The notes under the pieces were generated by a model. That model was not told the origin of the DNA. It searched no databases and worked only from the letters and a program-made list of their open reading frames with translations. Of a DNA stretch of 64,000 bases, positions 26,823 through 36,411 are shown piece after piece. This stretch comes from Blautia sp. Marseille-P3201T (lineage in GTDB: Bacteria > Bacillota > Clostridia > Lachnospirales > Lachnospiraceae), in the NCBI RefSeq assembly GCF_900120295.1, contig NZ_LT635468.1, forward strand, positions 62,001 through 126,000. Reading direction: 5' to 3'. A program made the translations under genes and the position numbers. Numbering within the stretch: position 1 is the first letter of the stretch; every line of letters starts with the position of its first letter.

Positions 26823-29800
26823 TTACTCATCAAGAGCATCTTCATCTAAGTCTAAGAAAACATCTTCGTCTGTGTCTTCTTCCACATCTACTAATTCTTC
26901 GCCTTCAAATTCCTGTTTGGAAAATCCGTGGCTTCCGTAGTCCTCATTGTCATTGCCTCTGGAGTCCCCTTCGATAATGGAACGCATATCTGTGTCACCA
27001 TAATCAATGTTCTCCATAATTTCAACTTCTGTCATATCTTCTCTAAGAACTCTTACATCAAGTCCTAAGGACTGTAATTCTTTCAAGAGTACCTTGAAGG
27101 ATTCCGGAATACCCGGTTCAGGAATATTGTCGCCCTTAATAATTGCTTCGTAAGTTTTAACACGTCCGATAACATCATCAGATTTTACTGTCAGGATTTC
27201 CTGCAATGTGTAAGATGCACCGTAAGCTTCCAGTGCCCAAACTTCCATCTCTCCGAAACGCTGACCGCCGAACTGAGCTTTACCACCCAGTGGCTGCTGT
27301 GTTACTAAGGAGTATGGACCAGTGGAACGTGCATGGATTTTATCATCTACCAGATGATGCAATTTCAGGTAATGCATGTGTCCGATTGTTACAGGGCTGT
27401 CGAAGTATTCACCTGTACGTCCGTCACGCAGTCTTACTTTTCCATCTCTTGAAAGAGGAACACCTTTCCAAAGCTCTCTATGCGCTTTGTTTTCGTCTAA
27501 GAACTGCATTACTTCAGGTCTTAACGTATCTTCATATTTTGCACGGAATTCTTCAAAGTCTTCTGTGTTTACATAATCATTGGCTAATTCCAGTGTATCC
27601 TGAATATCATTTTCGTTTGCACCATCGAAAACAGGTGTTGCAATATTAAATCCTAATGCTTTTGCAGCAAGACTTAAATGGATTTCAAGAACCTGTCCGA
27701 TATTCATACGAGAAGGTACGCCAAGCGGGTTCAATACGATGTCCAGAGGACGTCCGTTTGGAAGGAATGGCATATCTTCTACAGGGAGTACACGGGAAAC
27801 AACACCCTTGTTACCATGACGACCAGCCATTTTATCACCAACAGAAATCTTTCTCTTCTGTGCAATATAAATGCGAACTGCCTGATTTACACCAGGAGAT
27901 AATTCATCACCGTTTTCTCTTGTGAACACTTTTGCATCTACTACGATACCGTATTCACCATGAGGAACTTTCAGGGAAGTATCACGAACTTCTCTTGCTT
28001 TTTCACCAAAGATTGCACGAAGAAGTCTTTCTTCTGCAGTCAGTTCTGTTTCTCCTTTTGGAGTAACTTTACCAACCAGAATATCTCCGGCTCTTACTTC
28101 AGCACCGATACGGATAATACCTCTTTCATCAAGGTCTTTCAGTGCGTCATCACCTACACCAGGTACATCTCTTGTAATTTCTTCAGGTCCTAATTTTGTA
28201 TCTCTGGCTTCAGCTTCATATTCTTCAATATGAACGGATGTATAAACATCGTCCATAACCAGTCTTTCACTTAAAAGAACAGCATCCTCGTAGTTATAAC
28301 CTTCCCATGTCATAAATCCGATAAGAGGGTTCTTACCAAGGGCTAATTCTCCGTTAGATGTTGATGGACCATCAGCAATAACCTGACCTGCTTCTACATG
28401 TTCACCTTTTACAACAATCGGTCTCTGGTTGTAGCAGTTGCTCTGGTTACTTCTCATGAATTTTGTCAGATGATAAACATCTTTCGTTCCATCATCATTT
28501 TTCATAATAATTTCTTTAGAAGCAGCACATTCTATAGTACCGGCTTTTTTTGCAACAACACAAACACCGGAGTCTACAGCTGCTTTTGCTTCCATACCTG
28601 TACCAACTACAGGAGCTTCTGTTGTAAGAAGCGGTACGGCCTGACGCTGCATGTTAGATCCCATCAGCGCACGGTTAGCATCGTCGTTCTGAAGGAAAGG
28701 AATTAATGCAGTAGCAACGGAGAACACCATCTTAGGTGATACGTCCATGTACTCGAACATCTGACGTTCATATTCCTGTGTTTCTTCTCTGTAACGACCG
28801 GATACATTTTTATGAATGAAATGACCTTCTTCATCCAGCGGCTCGTTGGCCTGAGCAACATGATAAATATCTTCTTCATCCGCTGTCATGTAAACAACTT
28901 CGTCTGTTACTCGTGGATTTTTCGGATCAGTTCTGTCAATTTTTCTGTATGGCGCTTCTACAAAACCATACTCATTAATTCTTGCATAAGATGCAAGAGA
29001 GTTGATCAAACCGATGTTTGGACCTTCAGGAGTTTCAATTGGACACATTCTTCCGTAATGGGAATAGTGAACATCTCGAACCTCAAATCCGGCTCTGTCT
29101 CGTGACAGACCACCAGGTCCTAATGCGGATAAACGTCTCTTATGTGTCAGCTCACCTAATGGGTTGTTCTGATCCATGAACTGAGACAGCTGGGAAGAAC
29201 CAAAGAATTCTTTCACTGCCGCTGTTACCGGTTTAATATTAATCAGGGACTGTGGTGAAATTCCATCTAAGTCCTGAGTTGTCATTCTTTCACGCACCAC
29301 TCTTTCCAATCTGGAAAGACCAATTCTGTACTGATTCTGTAAAAGTTCACCAACTGCTCTGATACGTCTGTTACCTAAATGGTCGATATCATCATCTGTT
29401 CCAAGACCATATTCCAGATGCATATTGTAGTTAATAGAAGCTAAAATATCTTCTTTTGTAATATGTTTTGGAATAAGTTCGTGGATTTCTCTCTTAATTG
29501 CATCCTTGATATCTTCCAGTTCTTCGTTTTCTTCTAAGATTTTTGCAAGCACAGGATAATAAACTAATTCTGTAACGCCCAGCTCTTTTAATTCTTCTTC
29601 GCTTAAGTCAATATAATTTCTTATATCCACTGCCATACTGGACAATACTTTGATATTACGCTCTTCACCCTGGATCCACACATAAGGAACAGCTGCATTC
29701 TGAATTGTATCAGCCAGTTCCTGACTCACAACAGTACCTGCTTCGGCAATAATTTCGCCGGTTGTCACATCAACAACTTCTTCTGCCAGCATGTGGCCCG

Positions 29801-30668
29801 CAATACGGTTACGAAGGAGAAGTTTCTTATTGAATTTGTAACGTCCTACTTTTGCCAAATCGTAACGGCGAGCATCAAAGAACATACTTGTAATCAGGCT
29901 CTCTGCGCTTTCTACTGCCAGAGGTTCGCCCGGACGGATTTTCTTGTATAATTCCAGCAGACCTTCCTGATAGCTTTCGGAAGTATCTTTTGTAAAGCTG
30001 GCTAAAATCTTTGGTTCTTCACCGAACAAATCTATAATTTCTGCATTCGTACCAATTCCTAAAGCACGAATCAAAACTGTAATAGGGACTTTTCTTGTTC
30101 TGTCTACACGTACATAGAATACGTCATTGGAGTCTGTTTCGTATTCCAGCCAAGCACCTCTGTTCGGGATAACTGTAGAGGAATACAGGGTTTTACCCAG
30201 TTTATCGTGTGCAATTGCATAATAAATACCTGGTGAACGTACTAACTGGCTGACGATAACACGTTCAGCACCGTTAATTACAAACGTACCAGTTGCTGTC
30301 ATAAGTGGCAAATCACCCATGAAAATTTCATGTGTGGTAATTTCGCCGTTTTCTTTGTTGTGTAATCTTACCTTTACCTTTAAAGGTGCAGCGTATGTTG
30401 CATCTCTTTCTTTACACTGCTCGATGGTATATTTCTTTTCATCTTCGCATAAAGTAAAGCCAACAAATTCCAAGCTTAATTTACCGCTATAGTCTGCGAT
30501 TGGAGAGATATCTTCAAAAACTTCATTTAAGCCTTCGTCCAGAAACCACTGGTAAGAGTCTTTCTGAACCTCAATGAGGTTCGGCATCTCCAGTACCTCT
30601 TTCTGGCGCTGGTATGACATTCTCATGGCCTTACCATTAGTTACGGAACGGATTCTGTTTTTCTCCAT
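26823..30668 (-). CDS. rpoB: RNA polymerase beta subunit
   Basis: 1281 aa. The rifampicin pocket reads [40 protein letters not shown], as in sensitive strains. Conserved catalytic-centre segments such as [15 protein letters not shown] are present. Like RpoC it ends in an acidic tail ([21 protein letters not shown] region). It is the first gene of the rpoBC operon and here is not preceded by rplL, which lies 5 kb away across inserted genes. Confidence 0.98.
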   Translation of the reverse strand: MEKNRIRSVTNGKAMRMSYQRQKEVLEMPNLIEVQKDSYQWFLDEGLNEVFEDISPIADYSGKLSLEFVGFTLCEDEKKYTIEQCKERDATYAAPLKVKVRLHNKENGEITTHEIFMGDLPLMTATGTFVINGAERVIVSQLVRSPGIYYAIAHDKLGKTLYSSTVIPNRGAWLEYETDSNDVFYVRVDRTRKVPITVLIRALGIGTNAEIIDLFGEEPKILASFTKDTSESYQEGLLELYKKIRPGEPLAVESAESLITSMFFDARRYDLAKVGRYKFNKKLLLRNRIAGHMLAEEVVDVTTGEIIAEAGTVVSQELADTIQNAAVPYVWIQGEERNIKVLSSMAVDIRNYIDLSEEELKELGVTELVYYPVLAKILEENEELEDIKDAIKREIHELIPKHITKEDILASINYNMHLEYGLGTDDDIDHLGNRRIRAVGELLQNQYRIGLSRLERVVRERMTTQDLDGISPQSLINIKPVTAAVKEFFGSSQLSQFMDQNNPLGELTHKRRLSALGPGGLSRDRAGFEVRDVHYSHYGRMCPIETPEGPNIGLINSLASYARINEYGFVEAPYRKIDRTDPKNPRVTDEVVYMTADEEDIYHVAQANEPLDEEGHFIHKNVSGRYREETQEYERQMFEYMDVSPKMVFSVATALIPFLQNDDANRALMGSNMQRQAVPLLTTEAPVVGTGMEAKAAVDSGVCVVAKKAGTIECAASKEIIMKNDDGTKDVYHLTKFMRSNQSNCYNQRPIVVKGEHVEAGQVIADGPSTSNGELALGKNPLIGFMTWEGYNYEDAVLLSERLVMDDVYTSVHIEEYEAEARDTKLGPEEITRDVPGVGDDALKDLDERGIIRIGAEVRAGDILVGKVTPKGETELTAEERLLRAIFGEKAREVRDTSLKVPHGEYGIVVDAKVFTRENGDELSPGVNQAVRIYIAQKRKISVGDKMAGRHGNKGVVSRVLPVEDMPFLPNGRPLDIVLNPLGVPSRMNIGQVLEIHLSLAAKALGFNIATPVFDGANENDIQDTLELANDYVNTEDFEEFRAKYEDTLRPEVMQFLDENKAHRELWKGVPLSRDGKVRLRDGRTGEYFDSPVTIGHMHYLKLHHLVDDKIHARSTGPYSLVTQQPLGGKAQFGGQRFGEMEVWALEAYGASYTLQEILTVKSDDVIGRVKTYEAIIKGDNIPEPGIPESFKVLLKELQSLGLDVRVLREDMTEVEIMENIDYGDTDMRSIIEGDSRGNDNEDYGSHGFSKQEFEGEELVDVEEDTDEDVFLDLDEDALDE

Positions 30669-30708
30669 TGACGTTTCACCCCTTGTATGTTTTAATTTAA
30701 ATTAATGC

Positions 30709-30733
30709 AGGAGTCTCTTTTTTATAGACTCCT
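30709..30733 (-). other. Hairpin in the rpoB leader
   Basis: AGGAGTCT (30709-30716) pairs with AGACTCCT (30726-30733) in the transcribed leader; on the minus strand no T run follows, so it is not an ordinary terminator. A second hairpin, ATAGTG/CACTAT (30751-30769), overlaps the -10 box and the transcription start. Confidence 0.5.
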
Positions 30734-30764
30734 AGGCATAACTTGCCATAATAGTGCATTTCTC

Positions 30765-30793
30765 ACTATATCACCTTTTGTCAACCATGTCAA
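30765..30793 (-). promoter_or_regulatory. rpoBC promoter
   Basis: TTGACA (30788-30793), 17 bases, TATAGT (30765-30770). A second TTGACA lies 9 bases further in but has no partner. The promoter starts 22 bases from the end of a MITE-like element. Confidence 0.75.
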
Positions 30794-30814
30794 TAGCTTT
30801 CCTTATTTTTTTTC

Positions 30815-30986
30815 GTAACAGTTCAGCCATGCACAAATCCACAAAAATGGATTGACAAGCTTGCTTGCAACAAGACAATTTTGTTGGATTTGTATATGGC
30901 GCTCTGCCATAAGCGAGAATTTGCGCTGCATTGCAGCGTATAGGTGGTGAAACCACCAATTCGAGCTGATATAGCTGAACTGTTAC
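30815..30986. mobile_element. MITE-like element with perfect 13-base terminal inverted repeats
   Basis: GTAACAGTTCAGC (30815-30827) is repeated in perfect inverted form as GCTGAACTGTTAC (30974-30986), giving a 172-base unit. Inside are perfect hairpins GCTGCA-T-TGCAGC and GGTGGT-GAA-ACCACC (about 30925-30957). TTTTC flanks both ends and may be a target duplication, though the left flank is a T run. No credible gene inside. It fills the gap between the feo terminator and the rpoBC promoter. Confidence 0.6.
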
Positions 30987-31025
30987 TTTTCCAATGCAAC
31001 AAACCATTCAGCGTAATCGGCTGCG

Positions 31026-31065
31026 AAAAAAAGTCTGCATCTTTTCACCAGACGCAGACTTTTTA
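31026..31065 (-). terminator. Terminator of the feo operon
   Basis: Stem AAAGTCTGC / GCAGACTTT with a loop of about 15 bases and T runs on both sides; on the minus strand it ends TTTTTTT. It lies 12 bases after the last feo gene. Confidence 0.8.
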
Positions 31066-31077
31066 TATTTTTAGATT

Positions 31078-31257
31078 TTATTTTTCTGTGCCATGACACC
31101 CACAGCCGCCTTCTGTATGGCAGCCGCTCTTTTTCGAACAGCAGCCTCCTGACGGACACCCAATACACTTCGTACCACTTTTCTTTGCTTTTACAATATA
31201 AGAAACTGCAGCGCCTACTGCCAAAAATAAAATTCCAACCACCAGTAAATTCGCCAT
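31078..31257 (-). CDS. FeoB-associated Cys-rich membrane protein
   Basis: 59 aa from the ATG at 31257 (AAGGGAG 7 bases upstream). One membrane segment (LLVVGILFLAVGAAVSYIV) is followed by a cytosolic tail packed with cysteines and histidines (CIGCPSGGCCSKKSGCH, GGCGCHG). This is the small protein regularly found after feoB in Firmicutes, a probable stand-in for FeoC or an iron-handling partner of the FeoB pore. Its exact role is unproven. Confidence 0.88.
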   Translation of the reverse strand: MANLLVVGILFLAVGAAVSYIVKAKKSGTKCIGCPSGGCCSKKSGCHTEGGCGCHGTEK

Positions 31258-31288
31258 ACACATTCTCCCTTCTGATTTTTATTTATTC

Positions 31289-33286
31289 TTATGCATGCAA
31301 TTTATATTTTGCACCAAATTCTTTCTGTGTCTTTCTTGTCAAAATAACCAAAATACCTGCCATCAGCGCAACTGCAGTTAATCCCGGTGCAAAACCGCTT
31401 CCCAACGCGCCTGTTGTAATCAGCGTTCCAATTTGATATACCAGAAATGCAATCGTATAACCTGTACCCAACTGCAAAGCAATGCCGCCCCACAGCCATT
31501 TCTTATCCTGCATTTCTGAATTCATCGCTCCAAGAGCTGCAAAACAAGGCGGTGTAAAAAGATTAAACATCAGATAAGCAAGCGCTGCTGTCTTCGTCAA
31601 TCCCATAACAGCCGCTACTTCATTTCCGCTTCCAACCAATGCCAATTCTTCTGTATCAATAAAATTAGTAAGCCCATAGACAACCGCCAATGTGCCAACT
31701 ACATTTTCCTTTGCAATAAACCCTGTAATAGCCGCTGCTGCCAGCTGCCATACACCAAATCCCAAAGGAATTAAAAGCATTGCAAAAGGAGATGCAATGG
31801 ATGCCAGAATAGAGGTGTTTTCCATACCCTCTTCTACCACCTGAAACTGCCAGTTAAAACTCTGCATAATCTGTACCGCCGTATTACACACCAGAATAAT
31901 TGTTCCCGCTTTTACAATGTACGCTTTACCACGGGACAACATGGAAAGCGTTGCTCTTTTCAGACTCGGAACTTTATATTCCGGAAGCTCTATAATAAAG
32001 AAAGATTTTCTAAATTTATATCCTGTAACGCCTTTTACCAGCAATGCACCTAAGAAAATCAACACAATCCCTACCAGATACATCATCGGTCCCACCCATG
32101 CCGCATCTGCAAAAAACGCTCCCGCAAACAATGCAATAACCGGAAGCTTTGCTCCGCAGGGCATAAATGGTGTTAACATAGCTGTAGCTCTTCGTTCTCT
32201 TTCATTGCGAATGGTCCTACAGGACATAATCCCCGGAATTGCACATCCTGTACCGATCACCATAGGAATAACTGATTTTCCGGAAAGACCAACTCTCTTA
32301 AAAATCGGATCCAGAACTACAGTAGCTCGTGCCATATATCCGCAGTCCTCCAAAAGAGCAATGAGGAAATACATAACCATTACCAGAGGCAAGAAACCTA
32401 CCACAGCACCCACTCCACCAATCATACCATCTACTAAAAGCGCCTGCAAGAATGGATTTGCATTCTCTGCCAATCCTGCAACCCATCCTTGGAAAACTTC
32501 TATCCGGCCCACCAGCCAGTCAGCAATCCAGGTTCCCACTGTAGACTGAGAAATATAAAACACAAAAAACATAACAGCTGCGAAAATAGGAATTCCCACA
32601 AACTTATTTGTAAGAACGGCATCAATTTTGTCTTGTTTGTTTTTATCCCTTGTAAAGACTTTTCTTTTTTCCACTTCTTTTACAATATTATTCACAAAGA
32701 CAAAACGCTTTCTGTCTGCCATTTCCACTTCCGCTTTATTTTGGAAATCAATATCTTCCTGAACGTAAGGCGCCTTTTGCTTGTATCCTTTTAAAGATAT
32801 AGCTTTACTTACCACCTGTTTTAATCCCTCATGTCCTGTTGATGTGGATACTGTCTGAATAACCGGACACCCTAATTTCTCAGATAAAAGATTAACATCA
32901 ATCTCTGTCTTTTTCTTCTGTGTAATATCGCTTTTATTCAAAGCAACTACCACAGGAATTCCCAGCTCTAAAAGCTGTGTGGTAAAAAACAGACTTCTGC
33001 TTAGATTTGTGGCATCTACAATATTAATAAGCACATCAGGATTTTCATTCTTTACATAACTGCTGGTAATACTTTCTTCCGAGGTAAAAGGAGACATTGA
33101 ATATGCCCCTGGCAAATCCACTGCAAGCACTTCTGCCTCTCCATCCGCATACCCCTTTCTAATCGGACTTTCCTTTTTCTCCACTGTAACACCAGCCCAG
33201 TTCCCAATACGTTCATTTCTCCCTGTTAGGGCATTATACATGGTAGTTTTTCCACTGTTAGGATTTCCCGCCAATGCAATTCTCAT
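31289..33286 (-). CDS. feoB: Ferrous iron transport protein B
   Basis: 665 aa. The N-terminal G domain has GNPNSGKTT (7-15), VDLPGAYSM and LNKSD; the membrane part has the two Gate motifs (MIGGVGAVVGFLPLVMVMYFL, ending in FMPCGAKLPV) and FIAKENVVGTLAVVYG. It imports ferrous iron across the cytoplasmic membrane, the main iron route for gut anaerobes. It is preceded by feoA and followed by the Cys-rich partner; the 93-base feoA-feoB gap contains a second candidate iron operator. Confidence 0.96.
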   Translation of the reverse strand: MRIALAGNPNSGKTTMYNALTGRNERIGNWAGVTVEKKESPIRKGYADGEAEVLAVDLPGAYSMSPFTSEESITSSYVKNENPDVLINIVDATNLSRSLFFTTQLLELGIPVVVALNKSDITQKKKTEIDVNLLSEKLGCPVIQTVSTSTGHEGLKQVVSKAISLKGYKQKAPYVQEDIDFQNKAEVEMADRKRFVFVNNIVKEVEKRKVFTRDKNKQDKIDAVLTNKFVGIPIFAAVMFFVFYISQSTVGTWIADWLVGRIEVFQGWVAGLAENANPFLQALLVDGMIGGVGAVVGFLPLVMVMYFLIALLEDCGYMARATVVLDPIFKRVGLSGKSVIPMVIGTGCAIPGIMSCRTIRNERERRATAMLTPFMPCGAKLPVIALFAGAFFADAAWVGPMMYLVGIVLIFLGALLVKGVTGYKFRKSFFIIELPEYKVPSLKRATLSMLSRGKAYIVKAGTIILVCNTAVQIMQSFNWQFQVVEEGMENTSILASIASPFAMLLIPLGFGVWQLAAAAITGFIAKENVVGTLAVVYGLTNFIDTEELALVGSGNEVAAVMGLTKTAALAYLMFNLFTPPCFAALGAMNSEMQDKKWLWGGIALQLGTGYTIAFLVYQIGTLITTGALGSGFAPGLTAVALMAGILVILTRKTQKEFGAKYKLHA

Positions 33287-33305
33287 AATCTTTCTCTCCT
33301 TTTAA

Positions 33306-33319
33306 TTAGTTTTAACTAA
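33306..33319 (-). promoter_or_regulatory. Candidate metalloregulator site between feoA and feoB
   Basis: A perfect palindrome TTAGTT-TT-AACTAA, very like the TTAG...CTAA sequence that covers the feoA promoter. It could be a second operator for the same DtxR- or Fur-type regulator. Confidence 0.4.
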
Positions 33320-33379
33320 CTTATTCTTTTGAAAAAATTGTGCTACGGCAGGCAGCAACCCACCGCAGTACAACCTCCA

Positions 33380-33592
33380 CTATACTAAAATAGCCTGAGC
33401 TAAATCTGTATCCATGTTATATCTGGCATCTTTTAAAGAAACCACACAGCCTCCTTTTCGATGAGAAATCACCGTAACAGGCTCACCGCTGTAACACCCC
33501 AGAGAAAACAAGAACGCATCCAGTTCCTCGTCTTCTGTGACAATGCCCTTTACAATATATTCTTTACCTTCTTGAGCTTCTGATAAATTCAT
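33380..33592 (-). CDS. feoA: Ferrous iron transport protein A
   Basis: 70 aa from the ATG at 33592 (MNLSEAQEGKEYIVKGI); six further codons are open upstream. An SH3-like beta fold is suggested by FLFSLGCYSGEPVTVISHRKGG and the end AQAILV, as in FeoA. It acts at the membrane with FeoB. First gene of the operon. Confidence 0.9.
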   Translation of the reverse strand: MNLSEAQEGKEYIVKGIVTEDEELDAFLFSLGCYSGEPVTVISHRKGGCVVSLKDARYNMDTDLAQAILV

Positions 33593-33630
33593 ACTATTGA
33601 CACGCTCCATTCTTTTGAGTTATTTGCAAC

Positions 33631-33670
33631 TTACTAAAGTTAGTTTATGCTAATTCCTTATATTTGTCAA
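33631..33670 (-). promoter_or_regulatory. feo promoter with overlapping operator
   Basis: TTGACA (33665-33670), 17 bases, TAAACT (33642-33647). The -10 lies inside TTAG-TTTATG-CTAA (33640-33653, plus-strand reading), which overlaps a second repeat AACTT/AAGTT just downstream. A bound iron repressor here would block RNA polymerase. Confidence 0.6.
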
Positions 33671-33684
33671 TAGTTTTTTTCTTT

Positions 33685-35091
33685 TTATTTCATTCCCATA
33701 AACACCGCCTGCTTCACCATCAAACGCTTTGTACGATATACCACTCCCTCTTTCTGCTTTTTCACAGCCGCCATATAAAAGACAACTCCCAGTGCCATCC
33801 ACATCAAAACAATACTCCATTCATAAACAGACATCGCTGCCGGAGCACCCGGCACATACATTAACAACATAATTCCACAAGATGCTTCTGCTGCAATACC
33901 GGTAAACACACCATATTTTACTTTATATGGTCTTGCCATATAAGGCTCTTTCTTTCTCAGTTTAAGGAAAGACGCAGATACAATGAAATAAGCAATTACA
34001 ATAGCAAAAGCTCCTGCATTAGATAACCAGGTAAGCATATTTTCGCCTAAAAACGGCGCAAGCGAAGTCACTGCGGCAATTAATAAAATAGCATTCACCG
34101 GTGTTCCATACTTTTTATGTTTCTTAGCCAGAAATAACGGAAGCATTCCTTCTTCTGCCATCGCACAAATCGCATGACTGCATCCTACATAAAAAGAATT
34201 CCAACTGGTAATAATTCCGCAAATACCACCCAGAATTAGAACCTTAGAAGCAATAGCGCTGCCCATATAAGCTTTCTGCATAGCATCAGCAGATGCCATT
34301 CCTGATACAGCAAGTTCACTGCTTGTCATAGAAAGGGAAACCCCAAAAATAATCATCGCATACCAGAAGATTGCCATTACAACGGACAAAACCAAAAGTT
34401 TTCCTATCTTCTTATAAGGAATATTCATTTCTCCTGCTGCCTGTGGAATAACATCAAATCCCATCAGCATAAATGGCGTCATAACTGCCACCGTAATAAT
34501 TCCGGCAGCTCCGTTTACAACAGGAGCATCAATGTTTGCCATACTGCCATTTACTGCTGAGCCACCCATTAATGCCAACCCTACAGCTGCAATAATGAAA
34601 GTACATACAGTCTGAAGCAATGCTGCATTTTTCGTCCCAAAATAATTCACTGCTGCCACAGACAAAGAGCTGATAACTCCTGCCAGTACCCATGTGGCAT
34701 AAATATCAGAACCGTTTACTGTATACATATACCCTTTCACATAGCCGGGGAAAAGATACTGCAAAACACTTGGAAAAGCAACTGCCTCAAAGGCAATTAC
34801 AGCAATATATCCTAAAATCATGCTCCATGTGCAGATAAAGGACGTTTTCTTTCCAAATGCACGTTTAGAAAATTCCTGACATCCTCCATTTCTAGGCATG
34901 GCTGAAGTAAGTTCTGCGTAGACCTTTCCTACAAATAAAACCATAATACCGCCTAAAATAAAAGCTAAAACAGCGCCAAAGGTGCCGGCCTTTGTAATCC
35001 ACTCACCGGACATTACCACCCAGCCCCAGCCAATCATAGCTCCAAACGCAAGAGTGATTGCATCTAATTTTCCCAATCCCTTTTTCTTCAT
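33685..35091 (-). CDS. APC superfamily amino acid permease-like transporter
   Basis: About 468 aa with roughly 12 membrane segments. The APC signature in segment 1 reads ITLAFGAMIGWGWVVMSGEW, followed by SAMPRNGGCQEFSKRAFG. The substrate is unknown: amino acids are usual, but some c-di-AMP-controlled APC proteins (KimA) carry potassium. Start is either this ATG or a TTG three codons upstream (35100); neither has a strong site. The gene faces a GntR-RCK_C regulator, and an inverted repeat straddles its -10 box. Confidence 0.8.
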   Translation of the reverse strand: MKKKGLGKLDAITLAFGAMIGWGWVVMSGEWITKAGTFGAVLAFILGGIMVLFVGKVYAELTSAMPRNGGCQEFSKRAFGKKTSFICTWSMILGYIAVIAFEAVAFPSVLQYLFPGYVKGYMYTVNGSDIYATWVLAGVISSLSVAAVNYFGTKNAALLQTVCTFIIAAVGLALMGGSAVNGSMANIDAPVVNGAAGIITVAVMTPFMLMGFDVIPQAAGEMNIPYKKIGKLLVLSVVMAIFWYAMIIFGVSLSMTSSELAVSGMASADAMQKAYMGSAIASKVLILGGICGIITSWNSFYVGCSHAICAMAEEGMLPLFLAKKHKKYGTPVNAILLIAAVTSLAPFLGENMLTWLSNAGAFAIVIAYFIVSASFLKLRKKEPYMARPYKVKYGVFTGIAAEASCGIMLLMYVPGAPAAMSVYEWSIVLMWMALGVVFYMAAVKKQKEGVVYRTKRLMVKQAVFMGMK

Positions 35092-35136
35092 AACCAACAC
35101 CCACTTTCTTCTGCTAAAACTCTACCTTTCTACATT

Positions 35137-35175
35137 TGACAACTTTATTATACTTCTAAGTTGTCACTTTTGCAA
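35137..35175 (-). promoter_or_regulatory. Permease promoter with inverted-repeat operator
   Basis: TTGCAA (35170-35175), 17 bases, TATAAT (35147-35152). The repeat TGACAACTT (35137-35145) / AAGTTGTCA (35158-35166) brackets the -10 exactly. On the other strand TTGCAA (35184-35189), 17 bases, TAAAAT (35207-35212) is the regulator's promoter. Confidence 0.65.
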
Positions 35176-35251
35176 GATGTGTTTTGCAAAAATAAAAAGA
35201 ATAGGTTAAAATGTACATATATCAACCACAGAAACAAAAAGAGGAAAAATC

Positions 35252-35935
35252 ATGGAAGGAAAAAAAGAAAAAACAGGAAATATACCAAAATATGAGCAAA
35301 TAGCAGCAGACATTGCATATCAGATAGTCGAAGGGACTTACAAAGAGGGCGAGAAAATTTATGCCCGCTCCTCTATCGGAAGCAGATATAATGTTTCATC
35401 AGAAACTGCCCGGCGTGCAGTCTGTGTGTTGGCAGACTGGGATATTGTAGAAGTAGAAAAAAACAGCGGCGTAATAATTAAATCTATATTAAACGCCAAA
35501 AATTTCCTGTCTCAGCATCAGCAAACACAGTCCATCTATTCACTAAAAAGTAAAATTATGGATAGCGTGGAACGTCAAAAACAGGAAAATAAAGAATTGC
35601 AGAAACATTTAACAGAACTGATTGAGCAAATAGAATGTTACAGGGCAACGAACCCATTTATTCCACACGAATTAATTATTTCAGAAGAAACACCTTATTT
35701 AAACAAATCCATTGCAGAAGTTAATTTTTGGCAGGAAACTTTCGCCACTGTCATTGCAATAAAACGAAATGGAACTATTATTATGTCTCCGGGGCCGAAA
35801 GCCGTATTTCGCTTGAATGATATCTTTTATTATACCGGAAACGAAGACTGTTACAGAAGGGTACAGGAATTTATGTATCCGGAAATAGGACGCAATTTCC
35901 TACACAATAATAAAACAAAACCCCATTGTCCTTAA
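35252..35935 (+). CDS. GntR-family regulator with C-terminal RCK_C (TrkA-C) domain, BusR-like
   Basis: 227 aa. Residues 10-75 are a GntR winged helix (YEQIAADIAYQIVEGTYKEG, SSIGSRYNVSSETARRAV). A coiled coil follows (about 95-130, MDSVERQKQENKELQKHLTE), then a segment like the RCK_C domain (ATVIAIKRNGTIIMSPGP, RLNDIFYYTGNE). This order is that of BusR, a repressor of osmolyte uptake that needs c-di-AMP. It likely controls the divergent permease. The last five codons lie inside the stem of the convergent rplL terminator. Confidence 0.78.
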   Translation: MEGKKEKTGNIPKYEQIAADIAYQIVEGTYKEGEKIYARSSIGSRYNVSSETARRAVCVLADWDIVEVEKNSGVIIKSILNAKNFLSQHQQTQSIYSLKSKIMDSVERQKQENKELQKHLTELIEQIECYRATNPFIPHELIISEETPYLNKSIAEVNFWQETFATVIAIKRNGTIIMSPGPKAVFRLNDIFYYTGNEDCYRRVQEFMYPEIGRNFLHNNKTKPHCP

Positions 35936-35945
35936 GACAATGGGG
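35921..35945. terminator. Terminator shared by rplL and the GntR-RCK_C gene
   Basis: CCCCATTGTC / GACAATGGGG is a perfect stem; on the minus strand it is followed by TTTTGTTTT. It overlaps the last codons of the regulator gene. Confidence 0.85.
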
Positions 35946-35963
35946 TTAAATAATTCATTCAAA

Positions 35964-36338
35964 TTATTTAAGAGTAACTTTAGCACCTTCTGCTTCAAGT
36001 TTTGTTTTGATTTCTTCAGCTTCTGCTTTAGATGCACCTTCTTTTAATACTTTAGGAGCTCCGTCTACAACTTCTTTAGCTTCTTTTAATCCTAAACCTG
36101 TTGCTTCACGAACAACTTTGATAACTTTAACTTTGTTTGGTCCAACTTCTGTTAATTCTACATCGAACTCATCTTTTTCTTCTGCTGCTTCTGCTGCACC
36201 GCCTGCTGCTGCAACTACAACACCTGCTGCTGCAGATACACCAAATTCTTCTTCACAAGCTTTTACTAATTCGTTTAATTCTAATACGGATAATTCTTTG
36301 ATAGCTTCAATAAATTCAGCTGTTGTTAATTTTGCCAT
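35964..36338 (-). CDS. rplL: 50S ribosomal protein L7/L12
   Basis: 124 aa: N-terminal dimerization helix ([20 protein letters not shown]), Ala-rich hinge ([18 protein letters not shown]), C-terminal factor-binding domain ending [14 protein letters not shown]. It forms the stalk that recruits EF-Tu and EF-G. Follows rplJ by 73 bases. Confidence 0.97.
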   Translation of the reverse strand: MAKLTTAEFIEAIKELSVLELNELVKACEEEFGVSAAAGVVVAAAGGAAEAAEEKDEFDVELTEVGPNKVKVIKVVREATGLGLKEAKEVVDGAPKVLKEGASKAEAEEIKTKLEAEGAKVTLK

Positions 36339-36411
36339 TATTATTTACCTCCAATTTTTCATTTATAAATTATTTTTCTCTGCCTTATAGGCTTTTCATA
36401 CAAACTGCTTA

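Noticed and set aside
23381-26977. Many open frames of 60-160 codons opposite rpoC and rpoB
   Set aside because: They are antisense shadows of conserved coding sequence without start signals.
30771-31007. Open frame of 78 codons between rpoB and the feo genes
   Set aside because: It runs across the inverted-repeat element and the rpoBC promoter and has no ribosome binding site.
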